A stretch of 64,000 nucleotides of DNA, from the NCBI GenBank assembly GCA_035502995.1, contig DATJTW010000023.1:62001-126000 (forward strand), written 5' to 3'. Made by a program: the position numbers and the translations under genes. Position 1 is the first letter of the stretch; the number at the start of each line of letters is the position of its first letter. The notes under the pieces were generated by a model. It was not told the DNA's origin. It worked only from the letters and a program-made list of their open reading frames with translations, and made no database searches. This DNA comes from CADEED01 sp035502995. GTDB lineage: Bacteria > Pseudomonadota > Gammaproteobacteria > Steroidobacterales > Steroidobacteraceae. Below, piece after piece: positions 48,981-57,594 of this stretch.

Positions 48981-51701
48981 TTGCGCGCGCGCCTGAAAAA
49001 TTTCGGTCGACTCGGAAATCTCGGCATCACCGCCCGGCTGGTGATCTCGCTGGCGTGCGTCGCCGTGCTGGCCGCCGCTGCCAACTTCTTCGTCGAGAGC
49101 GGCGTCACCGTCGTCACGCTGGTGTCGCCGGCCGCGTCGCCCGCGCAGGCTGCAGCGCCCGCCCTCGCGCCGCGATCCCCCGCCTCGGCGTCTGCCGCCG
49201 CGTCGCAGCGTGACGCCTCGCGCCTCGCGCTGTCGCTCGGCGCCTTCGATCAGACCGTGCGCACGGCGCTCGAAGCCACCGCCGACTCCGCGCCGACTCA
49301 CCAGCTCGCGATGTCGTCGCTGACGCGCGCCGCCGAGGGCTACGTCCCGGGCGACGAGGCCGGCATCGCGGACGCACTCGCGATGCGCGACACCGTGCTC
49401 GCGCACGGCCGCGACTCGCGGCCGCTGCTCGAGGCCTCGCATCGCCGCCGCGTGGCGCTCGACGAATACTCGACGACGCTGTCGACGATGAGCACGCGGC
49501 TGCAGAAGTCGATCGACCGCGCCTGGAAGATCATGGGCCGCGTCGTCGCGCGGCAGTCGTTGATGAAACTCAGCGCGCAGCTCGACGACATCCAGTCCCT
49601 CTTCTCCGCGCGCGATGCGTCCCGGCCGCTGGATGCGCTGTCCGTGCAGCTGGCGCAGGCGGAGCAGGTGTTCGCCATGACGCTGCAGAAGAACGCCGAC
49701 GCGCTGGTCAAATCGCAGGGCGCGGACTGGGTCGACGGCATGCGCACCGACGTCGTGAGCCTCGACGCCGCGCGCCACGCGCTGACCCTCGCGGAAAAGC
49801 GTCGCGCCCAGCTCGCGACGCGCTACTTCGCGGAGTCGGAGCGGCTCCAGCGCAGGCTGTCGGAGGTCCGCCCGCGGGCCGCGGACCTCGCGGTCACCGC
49901 GCCGCAGCCGAAGGAACGCGTGTCGGCAGCATCGCTGACGACCGTGCCGGCGGCATCATTCACGCCCGCGTCGGCCACCGACCGGCGCGCCGCCGCCGAA
50001 ACCACCACGACGACCGTCGCCCGTCGCCCGCTCGTCGCCAGCCTGAGCCTCGTCGTGCTCGGGCTGCTCACCTGGCTCAGCATCGTCACCATCCTCGGCG
50101 TCGTGCGCCAGGTGCGCCGGCTCAAGGACGCGACGCGCCGGCTCGCCAACGGCGAGTGGATAGACCCGGTGCGCCCGGTCGGCATCCGCGAGCTCGACGA
50201 GCTCGGTGCCGCCGTCGATTCGATGGGGCGCCAGCTCGCCGCCGCGCAGCAGATCAACCTCGAGGCGCAGCGCCGGCTCGAGGGCACCGTCGCCGAGCGC
50301 ACGCGCGATCTCAAGGCGCTCGCCGAGAAGGATCCGCTCACCGGCCTGCCGAACCGCCGCCAGCTGTTCACCGAGCTCGACGAGGCGATCGAGTGGGCGC
50401 ATGCCAGCAAACAACTCGTCGGCGTCTTCTACCTGGACGTCGACAACTTCAAGACGCTGAACGACAGCATGGGCCACGCGTTCGGCGACCGCGTGTTGAT
50501 CGAGATCTCGCGGCGTCTCGAGGCCACGGCACAGGGTTTCGGATTCGCCGGCCGGCTCGGCGGCGACGAATTCATGATCGTGCAGGTCGAGGCGCGCACC
50601 ACCGACGAGATCCGCGCGGCCGGCGACGAGATCGTGCGCGCCTTCGAGGCGCCGATCGGGATCGAGGGGCGCGAGATCATCGTCAGCGTCAGTGTCGGCG
50701 CCAGCGTCTACCCGGACCACGAGGAGGATTCAGAGGCGCTGCTGCGCGCGGCGGATGCCGCGTTGTTCTCCGCGAAGGAGCTCGGCCGCAGCCGCGTCGC
50801 GATGTTCACGCCGGAGCTGCTGGAGCGCGCCACCGCGAAGTTCGCCATCGAGCAGCGGCTGCGCCGCGCGATCGAGAAGCGCGAGTTCGAGTTGTTCTAT
50901 CAACCCGAGATCAACGTGCAGACGCTGGAGGTCTCGCTCGTGGAAGCGCTGATCCGTTGGCGCATGCCGGACGGCAGCTACCAGTGCCCGGGCGAATTCC
51001 TCGCCGTGGCCGAGGAGTTCGGGCTGATCGCCGAGATCGACGAGTGGGTGCTGAACACCGCGCTCGACGCGGCGGCGCAGTGGCACCACGGTCCGTGGCC
51101 CGAGGCCTGCGTCGCGATCAACGTCTCGCCGCGGCAGCTGCTGGACCAGCGCTTCGTCGGCAAGCTGCGCGACCTGCTCGCGCGTCATCGCCTGCCGGCG
51201 CGTTGTGTCGAGCTGGAGCTGACGGAGTCGGTGCTGCAGACCGGCCCGGCGACCATCAAGGCGCTGACCGAGCTGCGCGCGCTCGGCATCGCCATCGCGC
51301 TCGACGATTTCGGCACCGGTTATTCATCCATCGCGTCGCTGGAACAACTGCCACTGACGCGCGTGAAGCTGGATCGCAGCCTGATCGCGCGCATCGACAG
51401 CAGCGCGCGGTCGGCGTCCATCGCGCGGGCCACGCTCGGGTTGTGCGCGGAGCTGGGGCTCGAAGTGACGGCCGAAGGCGTCGAGAGAGTGGAGCAGTTC
51501 TCGGCACTGCTCGGCTTCGGCGCGATCTCGCTGCAGGGCTATCTACTGGCCGAGCCGGCGCCGCGCGGCGAGGTGCTAGCGGCGCTGCATCGCGTGCCCG
51601 GCTACTGCCAGGAGCTGGTGCTCTCGTGCAGCGCGCCGACGGCGACCGCGCGGCTGCGCCACATCGAGGCGCATGCCGCGCTGGCGGCAACGCCCGCCTG
51701 A
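48981..51701 (+). CDS. Membrane GGDEF-EAL protein (c-di-GMP turnover)
   Basis: A 906-residue inner-membrane protein. Membrane segments lie near residues 17-36 and 352-374 (VASLSLVVLGLLTWLSIVTILGVV), enclosing a helical Ala-rich periplasmic region. A HAMP-like linker is followed by GGDEF (residues 527-531) and EAL (EALIRWR, Glu655). The GGDEF inhibitory RxxD site is absent. EAL keeps ELTES, LDDFGTGYSS and AEGVE, so phosphodiesterase activity is likely; the GGDEF part may be active or a GTP-sensing regulator. It starts with TTG 48981. It stands alone in a 218-bp gap context. Confidence 0.88.
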   Translation: MRARLKNFGRLGNLGITARLVISLACVAVLAAAANFFVESGVTVVTLVSPAASPAQAAAPALAPRSPASASAAASQRDASRLALSLGAFDQTVRTALEATADSAPTHQLAMSSLTRAAEGYVPGDEAGIADALAMRDTVLAHGRDSRPLLEASHRRRVALDEYSTTLSTMSTRLQKSIDRAWKIMGRVVARQSLMKLSAQLDDIQSLFSARDASRPLDALSVQLAQAEQVFAMTLQKNADALVKSQGADWVDGMRTDVVSLDAARHALTLAEKRRAQLATRYFAESERLQRRLSEVRPRAADLAVTAPQPKERVSAASLTTVPAASFTPASATDRRAAAETTTTTVARRPLVASLSLVVLGLLTWLSIVTILGVVRQVRRLKDATRRLANGEWIDPVRPVGIRELDELGAAVDSMGRQLAAAQQINLEAQRRLEGTVAERTRDLKALAEKDPLTGLPNRRQLFTELDEAIEWAHASKQLVGVFYLDVDNFKTLNDSMGHAFGDRVLIEISRRLEATAQGFGFAGRLGGDEFMIVQVEARTTDEIRAAGDEIVRAFEAPIGIEGREIIVSVSVGASVYPDHEEDSEALLRAADAALFSAKELGRSRVAMFTPELLERATAKFAIEQRLRRAIEKREFELFYQPEINVQTLEVSLVEALIRWRMPDGSYQCPGEFLAVAEEFGLIAEIDEWVLNTALDAAAQWHHGPWPEACVAINVSPRQLLDQRFVGKLRDLLARHRLPARCVELELTESVLQTGPATIKALTELRALGIAIALDDFGTGYSSIASLEQLPLTRVKLDRSLIARIDSSARSASIARATLGLCAELGLEVTAEGVERVEQFSALLGFGAISLQGYLLAEPAPRGEVLAALHRVPGYCQELVLSCSAPTATARLRHIEAHAALAATPA

Positions 51702-51735
51702 CGCCGGATCGACGCGGCGGCCTCGCGGGTCGCCT

Positions 51736-51822
51736 TCAGAACCAGCCGCACGCAAAACCGATCGCGACGAACAGGGTCAGCATCAACCAGGGCGACATCT
51801 TGGTATTGCTCTTCATGGTCAT
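51736..51822 (-). CDS. 28-residue membrane peptide
   Basis: A very short gene read as ATG ACC ATG AAG AGC...TTC TGA. Residues 10-26 (SPWLMLTLFVAIGFACGW) form a single membrane helix after a Lys-containing head (MTMKSNTKM). The start ATG overlaps the stop of the XRE gene as ATGA (51819-51822). CGGAG lies just upstream, with an alternative ATG two codons later. The position as the third gene after a membrane protein and a regulator, and the membrane helix, suggest a real small protein rather than a chance frame. Function is unknown. Confidence 0.55.
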   Translation of the reverse strand: MTMKSNTKMSPWLMLTLFVAIGFACGWF

Positions 51823-52013
51823 TTCTCCGTGAAAAAAATCTTCTCGATCGGTTTGCCGAACAGTTTCGCGATGGCGAAGGCCAGCGGCAGGCTCGGGTCG
51901 TAACGCTCGGTCTCGATCGCGTTGATCGTCTGGCGCGAGACCTCGAGCTGATCCGCGAGATCGCCCTGGCTCCAGCCGCGGTCGGTGCGCAGCTGGCGGA
52001 CGACGTTCTTCAT
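51819..52013 (-). CDS. Small XRE-family regulator
   Basis: A 64-residue DNA-binding protein that is nearly all helix-turn-helix: MKNVVRQLRTDRGWSQGDLADQLEVSRQTINAIETERYDPSLPLAFAIAKLFG, with the recognition helix in SRQTINAIE, and a tail PIEKIFFTEK. This short class (YozG-like) pairs with small membrane proteins in many bacteria. Both ends overlap neighbours by four bases (ATGA at 52010-52013 and 51819-51822), so one transcript makes all three proteins. It is the likely ligand of the two 18-bp operators at 52424 and 52464 that surround the operon promoter. Confidence 0.88.
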   Translation of the reverse strand: MKNVVRQLRTDRGWSQGDLADQLEVSRQTINAIETERYDPSLPLAFAIAKLFGKPIEKIFFTEK

Positions 52014-52408
52014 TGCGCCCGCAACTTGCAGTAGACGCCGTGGAACAGGCTGACGGTGCCCCAGCTCAGTCCGAACACCATCCAGATCACGAACATGCTG
52101 AGCCGCGGGTAACCGACGTTCTCGAGGAATCCCCACGTCAGCGAGAAGAGCGCGGTGACGCCGCCGGCGATCGACAGCGCCTGCAGGTTGCGCAGGCGGA
52201 CGAACTCGTCCATGCGGCCGACCTGGCGCATGAACGCCCACAGGCCGAGAAGCGCGGGGATCATCGGGCTCAGCATCAACGCCGTGCGGGCAATGCCGTC
52301 CGCGACGTGCGGCGCAGCGCGCAAGGAGACGGACACGACGATGGCGTACAGGACCAGCGAGCCGCCCATCTCGACGAGGAATTTCTGGGTTGCCTCGCGT
52401 TCACGCAT
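52010..52408 (-). CDS. Small four-helix membrane protein
   Basis: A 132-residue integral membrane protein with about four hydrophobic segments: MGGSLVLYAIVVSVSLRAA, TALMLSPMIPALLGLWAFM, ALSIAGGVTALFSLTWGFLENV and LSMFVIWMVFGLSWGTVSLF, with a charged loop RQVGRMDEFVRLRNLQ between. I know no named function; such proteins commonly precede a YozG-like XRE regulator. ATG 52408 follows GGTGGAG at a good distance. It is the first gene of the three-gene operon with the regulator and the 28-residue peptide. Confidence 0.8.
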   Translation of the reverse strand: MREREATQKFLVEMGGSLVLYAIVVSVSLRAAPHVADGIARTALMLSPMIPALLGLWAFMRQVGRMDEFVRLRNLQALSIAGGVTALFSLTWGFLENVGYPRLSMFVIWMVFGLSWGTVSLFHGVYCKLRAQ

Positions 52409-52423
52409 GTCGAATCTCCACCC

Positions 52424-52441
52424 TGTCAATGATGCTTTACA
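52424..52441. promoter_or_regulatory. 18-bp operator, promoter-proximal copy
   Basis: TGTCAATGATGCTTTACA, read on the plus strand, is an imperfect dyad with TGTmAA-type half-sites. It has the same pattern as the site at 52464, which begins exactly 40 bp away. It covers the expected transcription start of the minus-strand operon. Confidence 0.6.
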
Positions 52442-52469
52442 GGGTAGGGTGCGACGATGGGCTTGTCAA
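52441..52469 (-). promoter_or_regulatory. Sigma-70-like promoter of the XRE operon
   Basis: On the minus strand TTGACA (complement of 52464-52469) and TACCCT (complement of 52441-52446) are separated by 17 bp, giving a consensus -35 and a fair -10. It lies 30-60 bp before the first start codon at 52408. The two operators overlap both boxes. Confidence 0.6.
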
Positions 52470-52481
52470 GGTTCCTTTACA
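52464..52481. promoter_or_regulatory. 18-bp operator, distal copy
   Basis: TGTCAAGGTTCCTTTACA shares TGTCAA and CTTTACA with the site at 52424. It includes the -35 box of the minus-strand promoter and overlaps the last codons and stop of grpB-like gene 52477-52998. Together the two sites look like the target of the small XRE protein. Confidence 0.6.
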
Positions 52482-52998
52482 AGGCGGTTTCGCGCGGCGC
52501 GACGGCCAGCAATTCGGCGATCGCCGGTTGTTTGGCGGCGGAGTACGCCAGCAGTCGCGTGGCGCCTGCCGCGACCGCGGCGCGTTTGGCCGCGGCGTAT
52601 CGTTCGCGTGCGATCGGGTCGGCGCGCAGGTGGTCGCGCAGCCGCAGGTTGTTGGACCAGTGATCGCCGTCGCGACGGACGACGTGCAGGTTGAAGGACA
52701 CGGGGCCGCGCAGACGCAGATAGCGCCGCTCCGGCACGCCGGCCTCGCCGAGATCCTCGTATCCGAGCACCACGAGCTGCGCGACCAGCGCGGCGGGCGG
52801 CGGCCAGTGCGTCACGCCCAGCATCAGGTCGACGACGGGTTTCGCGGTCAGGCCGGGAACCGCGGTGCTGCCGATGTGTTCGATTGCCTCCGGCGTGATG
52901 CCCGGCACGCCGCGGAGCCGGCGCCGCTCGGCTTCGAATGCGGCTGGCCACGAAGGGTCGTAGGGAGCCAGCGTCACCGTTTCGTCGAGTCCGCTCAC
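52477..52998 (-). CDS. GrpB/UPF0157 nucleotidyltransferase-like protein
   Basis: A 173-residue cytosolic protein of the GrpB family, which is of nucleotidyltransferase fold. Conserved blocks are TVTLAPYDPSWPAAFEAERRRL, EHIGSTAVPGLTAKPVVDLMLGV (the GST and K-P-x-x-D residues of the fold), RRYLRLRGPVSFNLHVV and LRDHLRADPIARERYAAAKR. The specific reaction is unknown. It starts with GTG 52998. Its stop lies inside the upstream operator of the XRE operon, on the same strand, so it could read through into that operon. Confidence 0.9.
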   Translation of the reverse strand: MSGLDETVTLAPYDPSWPAAFEAERRRLRGVPGITPEAIEHIGSTAVPGLTAKPVVDLMLGVTHWPPPAALVAQLVVLGYEDLGEAGVPERRYLRLRGPVSFNLHVVRRDGDHWSNNLRLRDHLRADPIARERYAAAKRAAVAAGATRLLAYSAAKQPAIAELLAVAPRETAL

Positions 52999-53017
52999 GG
53001 CGTCCCCGCCGCGGCGC

Positions 53018-53875
53018 TCACTGGAACGTGTTGCAGCTATCTACCTGGCCGCTGGCGAATCCCTTGCGGAACCACTCCTGGCGCTGCTTGCCGGAGCCGT
53101 GCGTGAACGTCTCCTGGTGCACGTTGCCCTGGATGCGGCGCTGGATCGTGTCGTCGCCGACGGCCTGCGCCGCGGTCAGCGCCTCGTCGATGTCGCCCGC
53201 TTCGACGAGCTGGCGCGAGCTGTCCGCGTAGTGCGCCCAGATGCCGGCGTAGCAGTCCGCCTGCAGCTCCATGCGCACCTGCCACTGGTTCTGTTCTTCC
53301 TGCGAGCGCGCCTGCTGCTGCGCGGCGCGCACCTTGTCCGAGATGCCGGTAATGGTCTGCACGTGGTGGCCGACCTCGTGCGCGATCACGTACGCCTTCG
53401 CGAAATCGCCCTGCGCGGCGAACTCGGTCTCGAGTTGTTTGAAGAAGGCGAGGTCGATGTACACCTTCTGGTCCGCGGGACAATAGAAAGGCCCGGCCGC
53501 CGACGTCGCGGAACCGCAGCCGGTGTTGATGCCCTCGGAGAACAGCGCGAGTTTGGGCTGCGGATATTCGCGGCCGGCCTGCTGGAAGATCGCGGTCCAG
53601 GTTTCCTCGGTATCGCCGAGCACGTGCGCGACGAACTGGCCGCCTTCGTCGGTGGGCGCGCCGCTGGCGATCTCTTCTTCGGCCTGCGGCGTGCCGCTGC
53701 CGCCCATCAGTCCCATGACGACACGCGGATCGATGCCGAAGTACCACGCGGCCAGCAGCGCGACGATGCCGCCGATGCCGAACTTCATGCCGCCGCCGCC
53801 GAATCCGCCGCCGCCAGTGCTCCGGCCACGGTAGTCCTGGATGTTCTGGCTCTCTCTGCTCTGGCGCCAACGCAT
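53018..53875 (-). CDS. Neutral zinc metallopeptidase (YpfJ-like)
   Basis: A 285-residue membrane-anchored protein. The N-terminus is RWRQSRESQNIQDYRG with a Gly-rich stretch (GRSTGGGGFGGGG), a hydrophobic segment (FGIGGIVALLAAWYFGI) and then the domain. Zinc motif AHEVGHHVQTITG (HExxH, His166) and the later RMELQADCYAGIWAHYAD and TFTHGSGKQRQEWFRKGFASG are the conserved blocks of the YpfJ/PF04228 family. Substrate unknown. It starts at ATG 53875 and is divergent from hrpB, with 42 bp between starts. Confidence 0.92.
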   Translation of the reverse strand: MRWRQSRESQNIQDYRGRSTGGGGFGGGGMKFGIGGIVALLAAWYFGIDPRVVMGLMGGSGTPQAEEEIASGAPTDEGGQFVAHVLGDTEETWTAIFQQAGREYPQPKLALFSEGINTGCGSATSAAGPFYCPADQKVYIDLAFFKQLETEFAAQGDFAKAYVIAHEVGHHVQTITGISDKVRAAQQQARSQEEQNQWQVRMELQADCYAGIWAHYADSSRQLVEAGDIDEALTAAQAVGDDTIQRRIQGNVHQETFTHGSGKQRQEWFRKGFASGQVDSCNTFQ

Positions 53876-53917
53876 GCGGCGGATGTTAGCAGGGTCGCAC
53901 GGTATGATCCGCGGCTC

Positions 53918-56467
53918 GTGAAATCCGGTCTGCCCATCGACGAAATCCTGCCCGCGTTGCGCACCGCGCTCGCGCAGGGCCGCAACGCCGTCGTGGAAGC
54001 GCCGCCCGGCGCCGGCAAGAGCACCGTCGTTCCGATTGCGCTGCTCGACGAACCGTGGTTGCGCGGCGGGAGGATCGTGATGCTCGAACCGCGGCGGCTG
54101 GCGACGCGCGCCGTCGCCACGCGCATGGCCGCGACGCTCGGAGAGCCGCCGGGCGAGACGGTCGGTTACCGCATGCGGCTCGAGACGCGCGTGTCGCGCC
54201 GCACCCGCATCGAGGTGGTGACCGAGGGCGTGTTCACGCGCATGTTGCAGTCCGACCCGGCGCTCGAAGGCGTCGCCGCGGTGCTGTTCGACGAATTCCA
54301 CGAACGCAGCCTGCACGCCGACACCGGGCTCGCGTTCGCGCTGGATTCCCAGGAAAACCTGGCGCCGGAGCTGCGGCTGCTGGTGATGTCGGCCACGCTC
54401 GACGGCGCGGCGGTGGCGAAGTTGTTAGGCGGCGCGGCGGCCGGCGCACCGGTGGTGACGGCCGCCGGGCGCGTGTTCGCGGTCGACGTGCGCCATGCCG
54501 GCAGCGGCCTGCCGCTGTTGCCGGGTCCGCCGGTCGGCGGTCGCGAGACGCCGGAGCTCGTGACGCTGCGCGCGATCAAGCGTGCGCTGGGCGAGACCGA
54601 GGGCGACCTGCTGGTGTTCCTGCCGGGCGCCGGCGAGATCCGCCGCGTGCAGGGCATGCTGGGCGACGTCGGTCCGGCGATCGACGTGTTTCCCTTGTAT
54701 GGCGAGCTGGCGCCGGGCGACCAGGATGCCGCGCTCGCGCCGGCGCGCGCCGGGCGGCGCAAGGTCGTGCTGGCCACGAACATCGCGGAGACCAGCCTCA
54801 CCATCGACGGCGTGCGCGTCGTCATCGACGCCGGCCTCGAGCGGCGCAGCCTGTTCGATCCGGCCAGCGGGATGAACCGGCTCGAGGTGCAGCGCATCTC
54901 GCGCGCGTCGGCGGAGCAGCGGGCGGGCCGCGCCGGACGTACCGCGCCCGGCGTCGCGTATCGGCTGTGGGGCGAGGGCGCGGAGCGCAGTCTCGCCGCG
55001 TATGCGCCGCCCGAGGTGATGGTCGCCGATCTCGCGCCGCTGGCACTGGATCTCGCGGCGTGGGGTACGGAGGCCGGCAAGCTGCGCTGGCTGGATCCGC
55101 CGCCCGCGGCCACGCTGGCCAGCGCGCGCGATTTGCTGACGCGCCTCGGTGCGCTCGACGCGGCCGGCCGCGTCACCGCCCATGGCCGCGCGATGCAGGA
55201 ATTCCCCGCGCACCCGCGACTGGCGCACATGCTGATCCGCGCGCGCGGGCTCGGCGCGGGTAGTTTGGCCGCGGAGCTCGCGGCGTTGTTGTCGGATCGC
55301 GACCTGCTGCGCGCGGGTGGCGGCGGCCGCGAACGCGACAGCGACATCCACACGCGGCTGGAGCTGCTGCGGCGGGGTGGCGGCAACGTCGATCGCGGCG
55401 CGCTGGACCGCGTGCGCCGCTCGCAGCGCGCGTTCGAGGCGCAGCTGCAGGCGGGAGGTTCGTCGCGCGGCTCGGGCGATCGCGATACGGTCGATGCCGG
55501 CGTGCTGCTGGCGTTCGCCTATCCCGACCGCATCGCGCGCCGCCGGCCCGGCGCCGACGCGCGGTTCCAGATGGCGAATGGCCGCGGCGCCGTGTTCCCG
55601 GGTGCCGAGTCGATCGCGCGGCAGGAATTCATCGTCGCGGTCGATCTCGACGATCGCGAACGCGAGGCGCGCATCCATCTCGCGGCGTCGTTGTCGAAGG
55701 AGGATCTGCTCGAACATTTCGCGGACAACGTCCGCGTCGTCGACGAGCAGGCCTGGGACGAGAAGACCGAAACCGTCATCGCGCGGCGCGCGACGTGGCT
55801 CGACGAGCTGTTGATCGAGGAGAAGCCGCTGGTCGACGCGCCGCGCGACACGGCGAAGGCGGCCATGCTCCAGGGCGTGCGCCGGCTCGGTCTCGAGGCG
55901 CTGCCCTGGGACGACGAGATGCGCGACCACCTCGCACGCATCGAACTACTGCGCCGCCAGGGCCGGCCCGAATACGCCGGATTCCCGGCCGCGACGCTGG
56001 CCGCGCTGGCCGCCGACCTCGACTGGCTCGAACCGTTCCTCGACGGCGTGACGCGCCGCTCGCACCTCGCGCGCATCCCGTTGATGGACGCGCTGCGCGC
56101 GCGGCTGACCTACGCCCAGCAGCGCCTGCTGGACGAGCAGATGCCGACGCACGTGACGCTGCCCACCGGCACGCGCGCCCGCATCGACTATCGCAGCGAG
56201 AACGCACCGATCGCCTCGATGCGCATGCAGGAAGTCTTCGGACTGGCGGCGACGCCGCGCATCGCCGGCGGCACGCTGCCCGTGACGTTCGAGCTGCTGT
56301 CGCCGGGCCGCAAGCCGCTGCAGATCACGCGCGATCTCGCCAGCTTCTGGAAGAACGCCTACGTCGACGTACGCAAGGACATGCGCGGGCGTTACCCGCG
56401 GCACTACTGGCCGGAGAACCCGCTCGAGGCCGAGCCGACGCGCCGTGCCAAGCCGCGCGGGACGTAG
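53918..56467 (+). CDS. hrpB: ATP-dependent helicase HrpB
   Basis: An 849-residue DEAH-type RNA helicase. Motif I is APPGAGKSTVVP (residues 28-39), motif Ia MLEPRRLATRAVATRMA, motif II VLFDEFHERSLHAD, motif III VMSATLDG, motif IV-VI LLVFLPGAGEIRRVQ, VVLATNIAETSLTIDGV and QRAGRAGRTAPGVAYRLW. The C-terminal HrpB-specific parts (DRDLLRAGGG, PDRIARRRPG, RKPLQITRDLASFWKNAYVDVRKDMRGRYPRHYWPENP) are complete. It acts on RNA in the cytosol; the target is not known. GTG 53918 gives the family N-terminus LPIDEILPALR. Confidence 0.95.
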   Translation: MKSGLPIDEILPALRTALAQGRNAVVEAPPGAGKSTVVPIALLDEPWLRGGRIVMLEPRRLATRAVATRMAATLGEPPGETVGYRMRLETRVSRRTRIEVVTEGVFTRMLQSDPALEGVAAVLFDEFHERSLHADTGLAFALDSQENLAPELRLLVMSATLDGAAVAKLLGGAAAGAPVVTAAGRVFAVDVRHAGSGLPLLPGPPVGGRETPELVTLRAIKRALGETEGDLLVFLPGAGEIRRVQGMLGDVGPAIDVFPLYGELAPGDQDAALAPARAGRRKVVLATNIAETSLTIDGVRVVIDAGLERRSLFDPASGMNRLEVQRISRASAEQRAGRAGRTAPGVAYRLWGEGAERSLAAYAPPEVMVADLAPLALDLAAWGTEAGKLRWLDPPPAATLASARDLLTRLGALDAAGRVTAHGRAMQEFPAHPRLAHMLIRARGLGAGSLAAELAALLSDRDLLRAGGGGRERDSDIHTRLELLRRGGGNVDRGALDRVRRSQRAFEAQLQAGGSSRGSGDRDTVDAGVLLAFAYPDRIARRRPGADARFQMANGRGAVFPGAESIARQEFIVAVDLDDREREARIHLAASLSKEDLLEHFADNVRVVDEQAWDEKTETVIARRATWLDELLIEEKPLVDAPRDTAKAAMLQGVRRLGLEALPWDDEMRDHLARIELLRRQGRPEYAGFPAATLAALAADLDWLEPFLDGVTRRSHLARIPLMDALRARLTYAQQRLLDEQMPTHVTLPTGTRARIDYRSENAPIASMRMQEVFGLAATPRIAGGTLPVTFELLSPGRKPLQITRDLASFWKNAYVDVRKDMRGRYPRHYWPENPLEAEPTRRAKPRGT

Positions 56468-56501
56468 TTAGTCGGCACGCCGGCGCGCGGGACCGTCAGC
56501 C

Positions 56502-57524
56502 TCAGAGCCGGATCACGACTTTGCCGAACAGGCCGCCGGAGTCCAGGTACTGATACGCAGCCGCTGCCTCGTCGAACGCGAACACGCGATCGATCACCGG
56601 CCGGATCGGCCGCTTCTCCTGGAACGCGAGCAACGCCGCGAAGTCCGCGCGCGAGCCCACGTAGATCCCCGACGCCGTCGCGTTCGTCCCCATCAGCGCC
56701 ATCGACGGGATGTCGCCGCCGAAGCCAGCCAATCCACCGATCAACGCGACGTGACCGCCGAACGACAGGCTCGCCAGCGTTTTCGGCAGCGTGCCCACGC
56801 CGCCGACCTCGAGCGCCTGCTGCACGCCGGCGCCGCCAGTCACTGCGCGCACCGCGGCTGGCCAGTCCGGCGTGGCCGACGTATCGATCGTCGCGACCGC
56901 GCCGAGCTCCCGCGCGCGCACGAGCTTCGCCGCCGACGAGCTCGTGACGACCGGCTGCGCGCCCAGCGCGATGGCGAGCTGCAGTCCGAACATCGACACG
57001 CCGCCCGTGCCCAGCAGCAACACGTGATCGCCCGGCTGCGTGCGGCCGCGCGTCACCAGTGCGTTCCACGCGGTGACGCCGGCGCAGGGCAGGGTGGCGG
57101 CCTCTTCGAAAGAAAGCCCGGCGGGAATCTTCACGACGCCGTCCTCGTGCAGCGTCACGTACTCGGACAGCATCCCGTCGATCGCGCCACCCAGCGCGCT
57201 GGCCATGTAGTCGGGTCGTGGCCGGCCGTCCAACCACCGCTGGAAAAAGATCGCCGCGACTCGGTCACCCGCCGCCACCCGCGAGACTCCCGGTCCGGTG
57301 GCGATCACCTCGCCCGCGCCGTCCGACAGCGGCACCAGCGTCGGCGGCTTCGGCCCCGGATAGAGGCCGAGGCGCACGTACACGTCGCGCCGGTTCAACG
57401 AGACCGCGCGCACGCGGACCAGGATTTCGTTCGGCCCCGGCGGCCGGACCGGCGCCGCGACGAGAGTCAGGTCGGCCGCGCCGTCGCCGGCGCGCTGCAA
57501 CTGGTACTGGCGTTGGGTTTCCAT
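56502..57524 (-). CDS. Zinc-independent quinone oxidoreductase-like alcohol dehydrogenase
   Basis: A 340-residue medium-chain dehydrogenase/reductase. The GroES-like domain has GPNEILVRVRAVSLNRRDVYVRLGLYPG; where zinc enzymes have Cys it has Asn, so it is of the quinone oxidoreductase type. VPLSDGAGEVIATG, the NAD(P) motif LLLGTGGVSMFGLQLAIALGAQ, then GGAGVQQALEVGGVGTL and the C-terminal DEAAAAYQYLDSGGLFGKVVIRL complete the family. It reduces quinones or enones in the cytosol using NADPH. ATG 57524. The gene stands alone, converging on hrpB (34-bp gap). Confidence 0.9.
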   Translation of the reverse strand: METQRQYQLQRAGDGAADLTLVAAPVRPPGPNEILVRVRAVSLNRRDVYVRLGLYPGPKPPTLVPLSDGAGEVIATGPGVSRVAAGDRVAAIFFQRWLDGRPRPDYMASALGGAIDGMLSEYVTLHEDGVVKIPAGLSFEEAATLPCAGVTAWNALVTRGRTQPGDHVLLLGTGGVSMFGLQLAIALGAQPVVTSSSAAKLVRARELGAVATIDTSATPDWPAAVRAVTGGAGVQQALEVGGVGTLPKTLASLSFGGHVALIGGLAGFGGDIPSMALMGTNATASGIYVGSRADFAALLAFQEKRPIRPVIDRVFAFDEAAAAYQYLDSGGLFGKVVIRL

Positions 57525-57594
57525 CCGGGCACGTTAGCCCCGTGCCCGGATGAAACTCGATTCACAGCGAAGCGGGGACGCGCGCCCCGCGCGG

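Noticed and set aside
53876..53917. Shared promoter region for the zinc protease and hrpB
   Set aside because: Only 42 bp lie between the two starts. No convincing sigma-70 boxes are visible, so no promoter is called although one must exist nearby.
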